A DNA stretch of 64,000 nt from Micromonospora andamanensis (GCF_016863495.1 NZ_BOOZ01000004.1:1-64000); one strand, 5' to 3'. Counted from the stretch's first letter, positions 41,821 through 51,266 are shown. Translations and numbers: made by a program. The notes: a model not told the origin generated them from the sequence alone.

Positions 41821-43358
41821 GCCCCCTCCCGCAACGGTCGACCGACGGGCTGGTCGGCGCCGACCAGCCCGTCGTGGAGGCGGTGCACATCACCAAGCGG
41901 TTCGGATCGACAGTCGCGTTGGCCGACGCGGGGATCGTGGTCCGCCGGGGCGAGACGCACGCCCTGGTCGGGCGCAACGGCGCCGGCAAGTCCACACTCG
42001 TCAGCATCCTCACCGGATTGCAGGCTGCCGACAACGGCGCGGTGGCCTTCGCCGGGCGTCCGGCGCCGCCGCTGGGCGACCGGGACGGCTGGCGCAAGCG
42101 GGTGGCCTGCGTCTACCAGAAGTCCACGATCATCGGCACGCTCACCGTGGCGGAGAACCTCTTTCTCAACCGGCACGCCCGTGGGCGGGGCGGGTTGATC
42201 CGCTGGTCGCGGCTGCGCCGTGCGGCGGAGCAGTTGCTCGCGGAGTGGTCGGTGGAGGTCGACGTACGCCAGCCCGCGTCGACGCTCTCCGTCGAGCAGC
42301 GGCAGTTCGTCGAGATCGCCCGGGCGCTCTCCTTCGGCGCCCGGTTCATCATTCTCGACGAACCGACAGCTCAGCTCGACGCCGCGGGCATCAACCGGCT
42401 GTTCGCCCGGATCCGGGAGCTGCGCGCGCAGGGCGTGACGTTCCTGTTCATCAGCCACCACCTGCAGGAGATCTACGAGATCTGCGATCAGGTGACTGTC
42501 TTCCGCGACGCCCGGCACATCGTCACCGCCCCGGTGGCGCAGCTGAGCCGATCGGCGTTGGTCGCCGCGATGACGGGCGAGGACGTGACGATGCCCGAAG
42601 CCGACCACCGGCCGCTGCCCGCCGACGCGCCGGTGCTGCTGTCCGTACGTGACCTGGTCACCGCCTCGGGTGCCGAGCTGTCCGTCGAGGTGCGGGCGGG
42701 CGAGGTGGTGGGCATCGCGGGTGGCGGCGGCAGCGGCAAGGTCGAGGTCGCCGAGGCGATGGTCGGCCTGGCCCGGCCGGCTGGCGGGACCGTCGTCGTC
42801 GACGGTCGGGCGCTGCGGCCCGGCAGCGTGCCGGACGCTCTCGACGCCGGTGTCGGACTGGTGCCGCAGGACCGGCACCGGGAGGGGCTGGTGCCGCTGC
42901 TGTCCATCGCCGAGAACGTCACGATGACCGTCCCGGACCGGATCGGTCGGCGGGGTCTCATCTCGCCGGCCCGGCGGGACGCCCTGGCCCGGGACACCAT
43001 CGCCGACCTGGCGATCAAGGCCGCCGGGCCGCGGGTGCCGGTCGCCGACCTCTCCGGCGGCAACCAGCAGAAGGTGGTGATGGGTCGGGCGCTGGCCAGT
43101 GATCCGAAGCTGCTGGTCCTGATCACCCCGACCGCCGGGGTGGACGTGCGCTCCAAGCAGACCCTGCTCGGTGTCGTCGAGGAGGTGCGCGGTCGCGGTA
43201 CCAGCGTGCTCGTCGTCTCCGACGAACTGGACGACCTGCGGATCTGTGACCGCGTGCTTGTCATGTTCCAGGGCCGGGTCGTCCGCGAGATGGCCCACGG
43301 CTGGAGCGACAACGATCTGGTAGCCGCCATGGAAGGGGTGGATCTCCACCATGTCTGA
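41817..43358 (+). CDS. Sugar ABC transporter double-domain ATPase (RbsA-like), probable L-fucose
   Basis: A 513-residue fusion of two nucleotide-binding domains. Domain 1 is canonical: Walker [14 protein letters not shown] (near residue 52), signature-like LSVEQRQFVEIARAL, Walker B FIILDEPTAQLD. Domain 2 is unusual: its Walker A reads GGGGSGKVEVAEAM with the Lys kept, the signature [15 protein letters not shown] is intact, but Walker B reads LLVLITPTAGVDV, so the Asp-Glu pair is replaced by Ile-Thr. RbsA relatives usually keep DEPTRGID here. The domain 2 site probably cannot hydrolyse ATP normally. It overlaps both neighbours. Confidence 0.88.
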   Translation: MSPLPQRSTDGLVGADQPVVEAVHITKRFGSTVALADAGIVVRRGETHALVGRNGAGKSTLVSILTGLQAADNGAVAFAGRPAPPLGDRDGWRKRVACVYQKSTIIGTLTVAENLFLNRHARGRGGLIRWSRLRRAAEQLLAEWSVEVDVRQPASTLSVEQRQFVEIARALSFGARFIILDEPTAQLDAAGINRLFARIRELRAQGVTFLFISHHLQEIYEICDQVTVFRDARHIVTAPVAQLSRSALVAAMTGEDVTMPEADHRPLPADAPVLLSVRDLVTASGAELSVEVRAGEVVGIAGGGGSGKVEVAEAMVGLARPAGGTVVVDGRALRPGSVPDALDAGVGLVPQDRHREGLVPLLSIAENVTMTVPDRIGRRGLISPARRDALARDTIADLAIKAAGPRVPVADLSGGNQQKVVMGRALASDPKLLVLITPTAGVDVRSKQTLLGVVEEVRGRGTSVLVVSDELDDLRICDRVLVMFQGRVVREMAHGWSDNDLVAAMEGVDLHHV

Positions 43359-44394
43359 GACGCTCTCCACCACCGCGCGGCCGGCCGCCACGCCGCCACC
43401 GTCCCCGCCGGGTTCGTCGTCACGGAGCCTGGCCATCGCGCGGCTTCGTGACCTGGCGCTGGTGCCGGCGATCATCGCGGTGGCGATCGTCGGGTCGATC
43501 GTCAGTCCGGTCTTCCTGAGCACCGACAACATCATCAACGTGCTGCAGAGCATGTCGGAGATCGCCATCGTGGTCCTCGCCCAGACCATCGTGCTGATCA
43601 CCGGCAAGATGGATCTGTCGCTGGAGTCCACCTTCGGCCTGGCACCGGGTATCGCGGCCTGGTTGGTGGTGGATCCCGCGTTGACCCGGGGGCTCGGTCT
43701 CGACGTGCTACCGGACGCCTGGGCGGTCCCGGTGGTGCTGCTCGTCGGTGCCCTCGTCGGCGCGTTCAACGGGCTGCTGATCGTCCGCTTCGGCCTCAAC
43801 GGCTTCATCGTCACGCTGGGCATGCTCATCGTCCTACGCGGGCTGCTCACCGGCATCTCCGGTGGCCAGACCTTCTTCATGCTGCCCGAGTCGATGACCT
43901 ATCTCGGCTCCGCCACCTGGGTCGGGGTGCCGGCTTCGATCTGGCTGTCGCTGCTGCTGTTCGCCGCCGGGATCGTCGTTCTCGGTTACACCCGGGCCGG
44001 CCGGGCGCTGTACGCGATAGGCGGCAACGCCGACGCGGCCCGTGCGGCGGGTATCCGCACCGACCGGGTGCTCTGGCTGGCTCTCATCGTGGCCAGTGTG
44101 CTCGCGGCGCTGGCCGGTCTGCTGATCAGCGGCCGGCTCGCGGCGGTGCCGTCGGCCCAGGGCAGCGGTGCCATCTTCCAGGTCTTCGCGGCGGCGGTGA
44201 TCGGTGGCGTCAGCCTCAACGGCGGCAAGGGCAGTGTCTTCGGCGCTTTCACCGGAGTCCTGCTGCTTTTCATGATCATTAACGTGTTGACGCTGGCCGG
44301 GGTGCCCGCGCAGTGGACGAACTTCCTCAACGGCACAGTCATCCTGGTGGCCCTGGTGGTCTCCCGCATCACCGGAGGTAAGGCACAGACGTGA
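43351..44394 (+). CDS. Sugar ABC transporter permease (RbsC-like), probable L-fucose
   Basis: A 347-residue CUT2 permease with 8-10 helices. Landmarks are TIVLITGKMDLSLESTFGLA, LIVRFGLNGFIVTLGMLIVL and YAIGGNADAARAAGIRTDRV, the latter forming the coupling loop to the ATPase. It overlaps the ATPase gene by 8 bp. A 75-bp gap follows before the fuconate dehydratase, with no hairpin seen, so transcription likely continues. Confidence 0.88.
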   Translation: MSETLSTTARPAATPPPSPPGSSSRSLAIARLRDLALVPAIIAVAIVGSIVSPVFLSTDNIINVLQSMSEIAIVVLAQTIVLITGKMDLSLESTFGLAPGIAAWLVVDPALTRGLGLDVLPDAWAVPVVLLVGALVGAFNGLLIVRFGLNGFIVTLGMLIVLRGLLTGISGGQTFFMLPESMTYLGSATWVGVPASIWLSLLLFAAGIVVLGYTRAGRALYAIGGNADAARAAGIRTDRVLWLALIVASVLAALAGLLISGRLAAVPSAQGSGAIFQVFAAAVIGGVSLNGGKGSVFGAFTGVLLLFMIINVLTLAGVPAQWTNFLNGTVILVALVVSRITGGKAQT

Positions 44395-44469
44395 GGCGGC
44401 GCGCCCGCCGGCCGGCCCATCGCGAGGCCGACAACTAGGCCCAACCCGGTCGACCCCTCAGGAGTTCTG

Positions 44470-45795
44470 GTGAGTGAGCGCATCTCGTCCGTAGAAACCA
44501 TCGACGTACGGTTCCCCACGTCCCGGCATCGCGACGGGTCGGACGCGATGAACCCGTTCCCCGACTACTCCGCCGCGTACGTCGTCGTGCGGACATCGGC
44601 CGGCGCCGAGGGCTACGGACTCGTCTTCACCGTGGGCCGTGGCACCGACCTCCAGGTGGCGGCGGTGCAGGCGCTCGCCCCGATGGTGGTCGGCCAGCGG
44701 GTCGACGACCTGGTCGCCGATCCGGGTGCGCTGGCCCGCCGGCTCGTCGGTGACAGCCAGATCCGTTGGCTGGGACCGGAGAAGGGGGTCGTGCACATGG
44801 CCGCCGGTGGTCTGGTGAACGCGGTATGGGATCTCGCGGCCCGGCGGGCGGGCAAGCCGTTGTGGAAGCTGCTCGCCGACCTCACCCCGGAACAGGTGGT
44901 CGCCCAGGTCGACTTCCGCTACCTGCGCGACGCCCTCACCGAGGAGGAGGCGACGGCGTTGCTACGGGCCGCCGAGGGTGGGCGCGGCGAACGCGAGCAG
45001 CGGCTGCGGGCCGACGGGTACCCGGCGTACACCACCACTCCCGGCTGGCTGGGCTACGACGACGAGAAGCTGGCCCGGCTCTGCCGGGAGGCGGTCGAGG
45101 ACGGCTACCGGCTGATCAAGCTCAAGGTCGGCGGGAACCTGGCCGACGACGTACGCCGAATGGGCATCGCCCGGCAGGCGGTCGGACCGGACATCCGGAT
45201 CGCTGTCGATGCGAACCAGATCTGGGGGGTGCCGGAGGCGATCCGCTGGATGCGGGAACTGGCCGGGTTCGACCCGTACTGGATCGAGGAGCCGACCTCG
45301 CCGGACGACGTGCTCGGCCACGGCGCCGTACGGAAGGCGCTCGCCCCGGTCAAGGTGGCGACCGGCGAGCACGTGCACAACGCGGTCATGTTCAAGCAGT
45401 TACTTCAGGCCGATGCCGTCGACGTGGTGCAGATCGACGCCTGCCGCGTCGCCGGGGTGAACGAGAACCTGGCGATCCTGCTGCTCGCGGCGAAGTTCGG
45501 CGTGCCGGTCTGCCCGCACGCCGGGGGAGTGGGGCTGTGCGAGCTGGTGCAGCACCTGGCCATGTTCGACTTCGTCGCGCTCAGCGGCAGCACAGACGAC
45601 CGGGCCATCGAGTACGTCGACCACCTGCACGAGCACTTCGTCGATCCGGTACGGGTCAGCGGCGGACGGTACCGCGCACCCGACGCTCCCGGGATGAGCG
45701 CGCGGATCCGGCCCGACTCGTTGGCGCGGTACCGCTTCCCGGACGGCCCGGAGTGGGTGGACGCGCCGGTGATGGCGGAAGCGCCGAGCACATGA
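44470..45795 (+). CDS. L-fuconate dehydratase (enolase superfamily)
   Basis: A 441-residue enzyme converting L-fuconate to 2-keto-3-deoxy-L-fuconate. The enolase-superfamily catalytic set is complete: Lys217 and Lys219 in LIKLKVGG, Asp247 in VDANQIWG, Glu273 in IEEPTSP, Glu300 in TGEHVHN and His350 in CPHAGGVG. From memory, these positions are one lower than the residues reported for the Xanthomonas enzyme (Lys220, Asp248, Glu274, Glu301, His351), which strongly supports the specific call. The N-terminal [14 protein letters not shown] block is also typical. It starts at GTG 44470. Codon 311 is the rare TTA. It overlaps the lactonase gene by 4 bp. Confidence 0.92.
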   Translation: MSERISSVETIDVRFPTSRHRDGSDAMNPFPDYSAAYVVVRTSAGAEGYGLVFTVGRGTDLQVAAVQALAPMVVGQRVDDLVADPGALARRLVGDSQIRWLGPEKGVVHMAAGGLVNAVWDLAARRAGKPLWKLLADLTPEQVVAQVDFRYLRDALTEEEATALLRAAEGGRGEREQRLRADGYPAYTTTPGWLGYDDEKLARLCREAVEDGYRLIKLKVGGNLADDVRRMGIARQAVGPDIRIAVDANQIWGVPEAIRWMRELAGFDPYWIEEPTSPDDVLGHGAVRKALAPVKVATGEHVHNAVMFKQLLQADAVDVVQIDACRVAGVNENLAILLLAAKFGVPVCPHAGGVGLCELVQHLAMFDFVALSGSTDDRAIEYVDHLHEHFVDPVRVSGGRYRAPDAPGMSARIRPDSLARYRFPDGPEWVDAPVMAEAPST

Positions 45796-46676
45796 TCATC
45801 GACGCGCATCATCACCTGTGGCGGCCGGAACGCGGCTACACCTGGCTGCTGGAACCCGGCCTGGCCGCGATCCGTCGGCCGTTCACCCCGGCGGACCTGA
45901 CCGTCGAACTCGCTGCCGCCGGGGTGCACGGCACAGTGCTTGTCGAGGGCGGCAGGTGCCACCCGGACGAGGCCGCCGAGTTCCTCGGCTACGCCGCCGA
46001 CACCGGGCCGATCCTCGGGGTGGTGGCCTGGATCGACGTGGCGGCCGACGACCTGACCGCCACCATCGAGCGCTACCGCCGGTCACGTGGCGGCGAGTTG
46101 CTCGTCGGGCTGCGCTCACAGGTGCAGGGTGAGGCGGACCCGGACTACCTCGACCGGCCCGACGTGCGACGTGGCCTGGCCGGCATCGCCGCCGCCGGCC
46201 TCGCCTTCGACCTGGTGATCCGGGCCGACCAGTTGCCGGCGGCGGCCCGGGCCGCGCGGGCGGTCCCGCAGCTCCGGTTCGTCCTCGACCATCTGGGCAA
46301 GCCGCGTGTCGACGAGGGCGCTGCCGGGCTGCGGCGGTGGCGCGGACCGTTCGCCGCGCTGGCCGCCAACCCGAACGTCACAGCCAAGCTGTCCGGTCTG
46401 GTCACCGAGGCCGCGCCGGACTGGTCACCCGAAGATCTGCGGCCGTTCGTCGAGGTGGCGGTCGCGGAGTTCGGCCCGGATGGTCTGATGTTTGGGTCGG
46501 ACTGGCCTGTCTGTCTGCTCAGATCGGGTTACCCGGGGGTGCGTCGGGCACTTGAGGCGGCGCTGCCGCCGCTGACGGCTCGGCAACGGCACGACATCTT
46601 CGCCGGTACCGCGCTGCGCGTCTACCAGCTGACCTGTCGGGGCGCCCGGCCCGAACTGGTGAGGCCGCCGGCATGA
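45792..46676 (+). CDS. Amidohydrolase-2 family lactonase, probable L-fucono-lactonase
   Basis: A 294-residue metal-dependent hydrolase. The H-x-H metal motif is at the start ([12 protein letters not shown]), further ligands are in [11 protein letters not shown], and the C-terminal Asp is in [11 protein letters not shown]. Enzymes of this type beside fuconate dehydratase hydrolyse fuconolactone to fuconate. The ATG overlaps the dehydratase stop (ATGA at 45792-45795), which fixes the start; the longer frame from 44766 is an out-of-phase shadow of the dehydratase. It ends the plus-strand run and is convergent with the GntR gene. Confidence 0.85.
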   Translation: MIIDAHHHLWRPERGYTWLLEPGLAAIRRPFTPADLTVELAAAGVHGTVLVEGGRCHPDEAAEFLGYAADTGPILGVVAWIDVAADDLTATIERYRRSRGGELLVGLRSQVQGEADPDYLDRPDVRRGLAGIAAAGLAFDLVIRADQLPAAARAARAVPQLRFVLDHLGKPRVDEGAAGLRRWRGPFAALAANPNVTAKLSGLVTEAAPDWSPEDLRPFVEVAVAEFGPDGLMFGSDWPVCLLRSGYPGVRRALEAALPPLTARQRHDIFAGTALRVYQLTCRGARPELVRPPA

Positions 46677-46772
46677 GCCCGACGGATTCCCGGCTCGCCC
46701 CCGCAGCGGGCTGCGCGCGGCGCCCCGGTAGCCGGCCGCCGGCGCGTCCCGGACGACCGCGCCCGTCGGCGG

Positions 46773-47468
46773 CTACCCGTCCGCCGACTTGGCGGCGAGC
46801 ACCGTACGCAGCCACGCCTCGGAGGTGTTGACGTGCAGCAGGGCGCTGGCCTGGGCCAGCAACTGGTCACGCGCGCGCAGGGCGAGGTAGATCGTGTGAT
46901 GCTCCTCGATCGTCTGGTGTGCCGCGTTGCCCTCTATCAACCCGCGCCACACCCGGGCCCGCAGGGTACGGCCGGAGAGCCCGTCCAGCAGCGAGATGAG
47001 CGTCTCGTTGCCGGTGGTGGCGACGACCGTGTGGTGGAAGGCGGTGTCGAACTGGATGAGCTTCTCGGCGTCGTCGGTGGCCGCCCGCATGTCCTCCAGG
47101 ATCTGGCCCAGCTCGTCGAGGTCGGCGTCGGTCATCCGCAGCGCCGCCAGGCCGGTGGCCATCGGCTCCAGCAGCCGGCGCACCTCCATGACCTCCAGCA
47201 GTGTGTCGTCGCGCAGCAGCTCCACCGCGACACCGAGACCTTGCAGCAGCAGTCGGGGAGCGAGGCTCGTCACGTACGTCCCGTCGCCGCGCCGCACGTC
47301 CAGCACCCGAGCCGATTCGAGCACCTTCACCGCCTCCCGGACACCGCTGCGCGAGAGTCCCATCTGGGCGGCCAGCTGTGGCTCCGGTGGCAGCCGCGCC
47401 CCCGGGGGCAGCTCACCGCTCTGGATCATGCTCCGGATCTTCGCGATCGCGTCGTCGGTAAGTGCCAT
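46773..47468 (-). CDS. GntR-family regulator, FadR type, probable fucose repressor
   Basis: A 231-residue regulator. The winged helix occupies residues 1-70 (KIRSMIQSGELPPGARLPPE, then MGLSRSGVREAVKVLESARV). The C-terminal all-helical FCD domain follows with metal-type His residues in FDTAFHHTVV. ATG 47468 has AAGGGGG upstream; the longer frame to 47618 crosses the divergent promoter. It is divergent from the mutarotase gene, with an ACATCGGACGT dyad in the gap beside a TATAGT -10 box on its own strand, so it likely represses itself and the fucose genes until an intermediate binds. Confidence 0.85.
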   Translation of the reverse strand: MALTDDAIAKIRSMIQSGELPPGARLPPEPQLAAQMGLSRSGVREAVKVLESARVLDVRRGDGTYVTSLAPRLLLQGLGVAVELLRDDTLLEVMEVRRLLEPMATGLAALRMTDADLDELGQILEDMRAATDDAEKLIQFDTAFHHTVVATTGNETLISLLDGLSGRTLRARVWRGLIEGNAAHQTIEEHHTIYLALRARDQLLAQASALLHVNTSEAWLRTVLAAKSADG

Positions 47469-47556
47469 CGATGCCCCCTTCGGACCGGTCAGGCGCGCGC
47501 CGCCGACCCGGACCCGGGCCATGCGGCCGGCACCGGCGACCCCCACCACTATAGAG

Positions 47557-47567
47557 ACATCGGACGT
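47557..47567. promoter_or_regulatory. GntR operator in the gntR/mutarotase divergent promoter
   Basis: ACATCGGACGT fits the ACRTCNGAYGT dyad exactly. On the minus strand TATAGT (47553-47548), four bases away, is a near-consensus -10 box for gntR. The site can therefore control both the regulator and the mutarotase. Confidence 0.65.
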
Positions 47568-47641
47568 TTGCCTGCGACGCTGCCCGCTCGCCATGCGACT
47601 GCCGGAAACCAGGACCAACCGAGCCCAGCAGAGGATGTGAC

Positions 47642-47977
47642 GTGCGACGTTACGGCATGGTGATTCGGCTCAGGCCGGAGTGCCGGGACACCTACCTGCG
47701 GCTGCACGCCGCGGTCTGGCCCGGTGTCGAGCAGACCCTACGCGCGGGGAACATCCGCAACTTCACCATCTTCCTGCACGGCGACCTGCTGTTCGGCTAC
47801 TACGAGTACGTCGGTGACGACCACGACGCGGACCAGCGGCGGATGGCCGACGACCCGGAGACGCAGGCGTGGTGGAAGCTGACCGATCCGTGCCAGGAAT
47901 CCCTCGCCGAGCCCGGGTCGGGGCACTGGTGGGCCCCGATGCAGGAGGTCTGGCACCTGACCGAGGAGGCGCCCTGA
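47642..47977 (+). CDS. L-rhamnose/L-fucose mutarotase family protein (RhaM-like)
   Basis: A 111-residue RhaM-family (DUF718) protein that interconverts sugar anomers. Family features are MVIRLRPECRDTYLRLHA, the active-site Tyr/Trp region LLFGYYEYVGDDHDAD, and the ending WWAPMQEVWHLT. Family members beside fucose genes act on L-fucose; context favours that here. It starts at GTG 47642, with AGAGGA upstream. It is divergent from gntR and is followed by the fucosidase gene after a 286-bp regulatory gap. Confidence 0.85.
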   Translation: MRRYGMVIRLRPECRDTYLRLHAAVWPGVEQTLRAGNIRNFTIFLHGDLLFGYYEYVGDDHDADQRRMADDPETQAWWKLTDPCQESLAEPGSGHWWAPMQEVWHLTEEAP

Positions 47978-47982
47978 CCTTT

Positions 47983-47993
47983 ACATCTGATGA
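47983..47993 (+). promoter_or_regulatory. Putative GntR operator (one mismatch) upstream of the fucosidase
   Basis: ACATCTGATGA matches the dyad at 10 of 11 positions. It starts 6 nt after the mutarotase stop and 271 nt before the fucosidase start. Confidence 0.45.
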
Positions 47994-48181
47994 TTGAGGT
48001 GGTGAATGCGCTCGCTCGGTACGCGGTCCGTCCGATCGGACTGCCGCCCGGGTGTGGTATCACCCTGTCCCAGGGCAAAGAAAAGCCTTGTGGCATCGGA
48101 AATTCCAACTCTCGACCACTCCGATCGTTAGTTAGATTGACAGTTGCCGATCGAGTGTGGTGACGGTAACATTCGCGAAAC

Positions 48182-48192
48182 ACATCAGACGT
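48182..48192 (+). promoter_or_regulatory. GntR operator upstream of the fucosidase
   Basis: ACATCAGACGT is an exact fit to the dyad. It lies 72 nt before the fucosidase start. A TTGACA (48137-48142) lies 40 bp upstream, and TAACAT (48167-48172) is a possible -10 box, although their spacing is not ideal for one promoter. Confidence 0.65.
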
Positions 48193-48263
48193 CTGGGCCG
48201 TTCTGGGCCTGCCGGCGATCAGTGAGGCTTCGCACGGCCGGATCGGTCACGGTTGGAGGATCG

Positions 48264-51200
48264 ATGTCAGACCTGACTCGACGGCAGGCCCTCAAGATCG
48301 GCGCGGCGGGTGCTGGCGGAGCTCTGCTGCCGCTGCCCTGGACCGCCGTGGCCCGAGCGGATTCGGCGGCCCCGCCGCAGGTGCTCGCCGCCGGCGACCT
48401 GGCCCTCTGGTACGACGAGTCCGCCGGCACCGACTGGCTACGGGCGCTGCCGATCGGCAACGGCCGGCTCGGTGCCATGGTCTTCGGAAATGTCGACGCG
48501 GAGCGGCTGCAGCTCAACGAGGACACCGTCTGGGCCGGCGGACCGCACGATCCGAGCAACCCCCGTGGTCTGGGCGCGCTGGCCGAGATCCGGCGGCTCG
48601 TCTTCGCCAATCAGTGGATCCAGGCCCAGAATCTGATCAACCAGAACATGCTCGGCAACCCGGTCGGGCAGCTGGCGTACCAGACCGTCGGCAACCTCCG
48701 GTTGGCCTTCCCGACCTCCGGCGGGGCGTCGCAGTACGACCGACAGCTGGACCTCACCACCGCGACCACGAGCGTGTCGTACGTGATGAACGGCGTGCGG
48801 TACCAGCGGGAGACGTTCGCCAGCGCGCCGGACCAGATCATCGCGATGCGGCTGACCGCCGACCGGGCGGGTTCGATCACCTTCACCGCCACGTTCGACA
48901 GCCCGCAGCGGACCTCCGTCTCCAGTCCGGACGGCACCACTATCGCCCTCGACGGCGTCTCCGGCAATCAGGAGGGCGTCAACGGCGCGGTGCGGTTCCT
49001 GGCCCTGGCCAACGCCACGATCAGTGGCGGCACGGTGAGCAGTTCCGGTGGCACCTTGCGGGTGACAGGCGCGACAAGCGTGACCCTGCTGGTTTCGATC
49101 GGCTCCAGCTACGTCAACCACCGCAACGTCGGCGGCGACTACCAGGGCATCGCACGTCGGCACCTCACCGCCGCGCGGGCCAGCAACTACGACCAACTGC
49201 GCAGTCGGCACGTCGCCGACTACCAGGCGCTGTTCGGGCGGGTCAGTCTCGACCTGGGGCGCACCTCCGCCGCCGACCAGCCGACAGACGTCCGGATCGC
49301 CCAGCACAACAACGTAAACGATCCGCAGTTCTCCGCGCTGCTGTTCCAGTTCGGTAGGTACCTGCTGATCTCGTCCTCCCGGCCGGGCACCCAGCCGGCC
49401 AATCTCCAGGGCATCTGGAACGACTCGCTGACCCCGGCCTGGGACTCGAAGTACACGATCAACGCCAACCTGCCGATGAACTACTGGCTGGCCAACACCA
49501 CGAACCTGTCCGAGTGCCACGAACCGGTCTTCGGCATGATCAGGGATCTCGCGGTGGCCGGCGCCCGCACCGCCCAGGTGCAGTACGGCGCCGGTGGCTG
49601 GGTCACCCACCACAACACGGACGCCTGGCGGGCCACCTCGGTGGTCGACGGTGCCTTCTGGGGCATGTGGCAGACCGGCGGCGCCTGGCTGGCCACCCTC
49701 ATCTGGGACCACTACCTGTTCACCGGGGACGTCGAGTTCCTCCGGGCGAACTACCCGGCGATGAAGGGCGCGGCGCAGTTCTTCCTCGACACCCTGGTGA
49801 CCGAGCCGAGCCTCGGTTACCTGGTGACCAACCCGTCGAACTCGCCGGAGATCGGCCACCACGCCGACGCCAGCGTGTGCGCCGGGCCCACGATGGACAA
49901 CCAGATCCTGCGGGACCTCTTCGACGGGTGCGCCCGGGCGAGCGAGATCCTCAACACCGACGCCACCTTCCGGGCGCAGGTACGAGCCACCCGGGACCGG
50001 CTCGCGCCGAACCGCATCGGGTCGCGCGGCAACATCATGGAGTGGCTCTACGACTGGGTCGAGACCGAGCGGTACCACCGCCACATCTCGCACCTCTACG
50101 GGCTGGCGCCCAGCAACCAGATCACCCGGCGGGGCACCCCACAACTGTTCGAGGCGGCCCGACGCACCCTGGAGATCCGGGGCGACGACGGCACCGGCTG
50201 GTCGCTCGCCTGGAAAATCAACTTCTGGGCCCGGATGGAGGAGGGCAACCGGGCCCACGACCTGATCCGCTTCCTCGCCACCCCGGCCCGGCTCGCGCCC
50301 AACATGTTCGACCTGCACCCGCCGTTCCAGATCGACGGCAACTTCGGCGCCACCGCCGGCATCGCGGAGATGCTGCTGCACAGCCACGTCGGCGAGCTGC
50401 ACATCCTGCCGGCCCTGCCGGCGGCCTGGCCCAGCGGACGGGTCAGCGGCCTGCGCGGCCGGGGCGGTCACACAGTCGGCATCACGTGGAGCAACGGCCA
50501 GGCCACCGAGATCCTGGTCCGGCCGGACCGGGCCGGCACCGTCCGGCTGCGGGGCCGCATGTTCACCGGCAACCACACGGTGGTCGACGCCGCCGACGGT
50601 ACCCCGGCCCGGACCACGAAGGTCGAGAACGACCTGATCGAGGTCACCGTCGTGGCCGGGCGCACCTACCGGGCCACCGGGTCCGGCGGCGTGCCCACCG
50701 CGCCGCCGTTGGAGCAGAGCTTCACGAACGTCAGCACCACGAACGACAACAACACGGGCGCCGGGAACTTCGACGGTAACGGCGCCACCCTCTCCGCCCA
50801 GGCCCTGGCCCAGGCCGGGGTCACCCCGGGCAGCACGGTGAGCCGCAACGGGGTCACCTTCCGGTGGCCCAACGTGGCCCCGGGTGGCGCCGACAACGCC
50901 ATCGCCTCAGGGCAGTCGATAGGGGTGACCGGTACGGGCCGTACGCTCGGCTTCCTTGCGACCGGCACCTACGGAGCCGTGTCGGGCACCGCCGCCGTGG
51001 TCTACGCCGACGGCACCCGGCAGACCTTCACGCTCAGCACCCCCGACTGGTACGGCGGACCGCACGCCGGTGGCACCGCTGCCGTGGTGATGGCGTACCA
51101 GAACCGGCCGGGCAACCAGCGGCAGAACACCGCCGCCTGCGTCTACTACGTCGGGGTGGCGTTGCAGAACAAGGCGGTGGCCCGGGTGGAACTGCCGAAC

Positions 51201-51266
51201 ATCAGCGCACGGCCGGCGGCGAACGTCCCGACCATGCACATCTTCGCCATCGCCATCGGCGCCTGA
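48264..51266 (+). CDS. Secreted GH95 alpha-L-fucosidase with C-terminal accessory module
   Basis: A 1000-residue exported enzyme. A Tat signal (TRRQALKIGAAGAGG) leads residues 1-38. The GH95 N-terminal beta domain opens LPIGNGRLGAMVFG and NEDTVWAGGPHDPS. The catalytic region has the Asn pair (Asn400, Asn402) in INANLPMNYW, the general acid Glu529 in NSPEIGHHAD, and Asp691 in IDGNFGATAG, the order and spacing known for GH95. From about residue 820 a beta-sandwich module (ANNDNN-like linker, GNFDGNGATLSAQALAQAG, SGQSIGVTGTGRTLGFLA) is attached, of a kind seen on other actinomycete glycosidases. GGAGGA precedes ATG 48264. It would free fucose for the adjacent pathway. Confidence 0.9.
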   Translation: MSDLTRRQALKIGAAGAGGALLPLPWTAVARADSAAPPQVLAAGDLALWYDESAGTDWLRALPIGNGRLGAMVFGNVDAERLQLNEDTVWAGGPHDPSNPRGLGALAEIRRLVFANQWIQAQNLINQNMLGNPVGQLAYQTVGNLRLAFPTSGGASQYDRQLDLTTATTSVSYVMNGVRYQRETFASAPDQIIAMRLTADRAGSITFTATFDSPQRTSVSSPDGTTIALDGVSGNQEGVNGAVRFLALANATISGGTVSSSGGTLRVTGATSVTLLVSIGSSYVNHRNVGGDYQGIARRHLTAARASNYDQLRSRHVADYQALFGRVSLDLGRTSAADQPTDVRIAQHNNVNDPQFSALLFQFGRYLLISSSRPGTQPANLQGIWNDSLTPAWDSKYTINANLPMNYWLANTTNLSECHEPVFGMIRDLAVAGARTAQVQYGAGGWVTHHNTDAWRATSVVDGAFWGMWQTGGAWLATLIWDHYLFTGDVEFLRANYPAMKGAAQFFLDTLVTEPSLGYLVTNPSNSPEIGHHADASVCAGPTMDNQILRDLFDGCARASEILNTDATFRAQVRATRDRLAPNRIGSRGNIMEWLYDWVETERYHRHISHLYGLAPSNQITRRGTPQLFEAARRTLEIRGDDGTGWSLAWKINFWARMEEGNRAHDLIRFLATPARLAPNMFDLHPPFQIDGNFGATAGIAEMLLHSHVGELHILPALPAAWPSGRVSGLRGRGGHTVGITWSNGQATEILVRPDRAGTVRLRGRMFTGNHTVVDAADGTPARTTKVENDLIEVTVVAGRTYRATGSGGVPTAPPLEQSFTNVSTTNDNNTGAGNFDGNGATLSAQALAQAGVTPGSTVSRNGVTFRWPNVAPGGADNAIASGQSIGVTGTGRTLGFLATGTYGAVSGTAAVVYADGTRQTFTLSTPDWYGGPHAGGTAAVVMAYQNRPGNQRQNTAACVYYVGVALQNKAVARVELPNISARPAANVPTMHIFAIAIGA

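Noticed and set aside
48438..50576. A 712-codon minus-strand open frame
   Set aside because: It is antisense to the GH95 gene, whose catalytic residues are all present on the plus strand.
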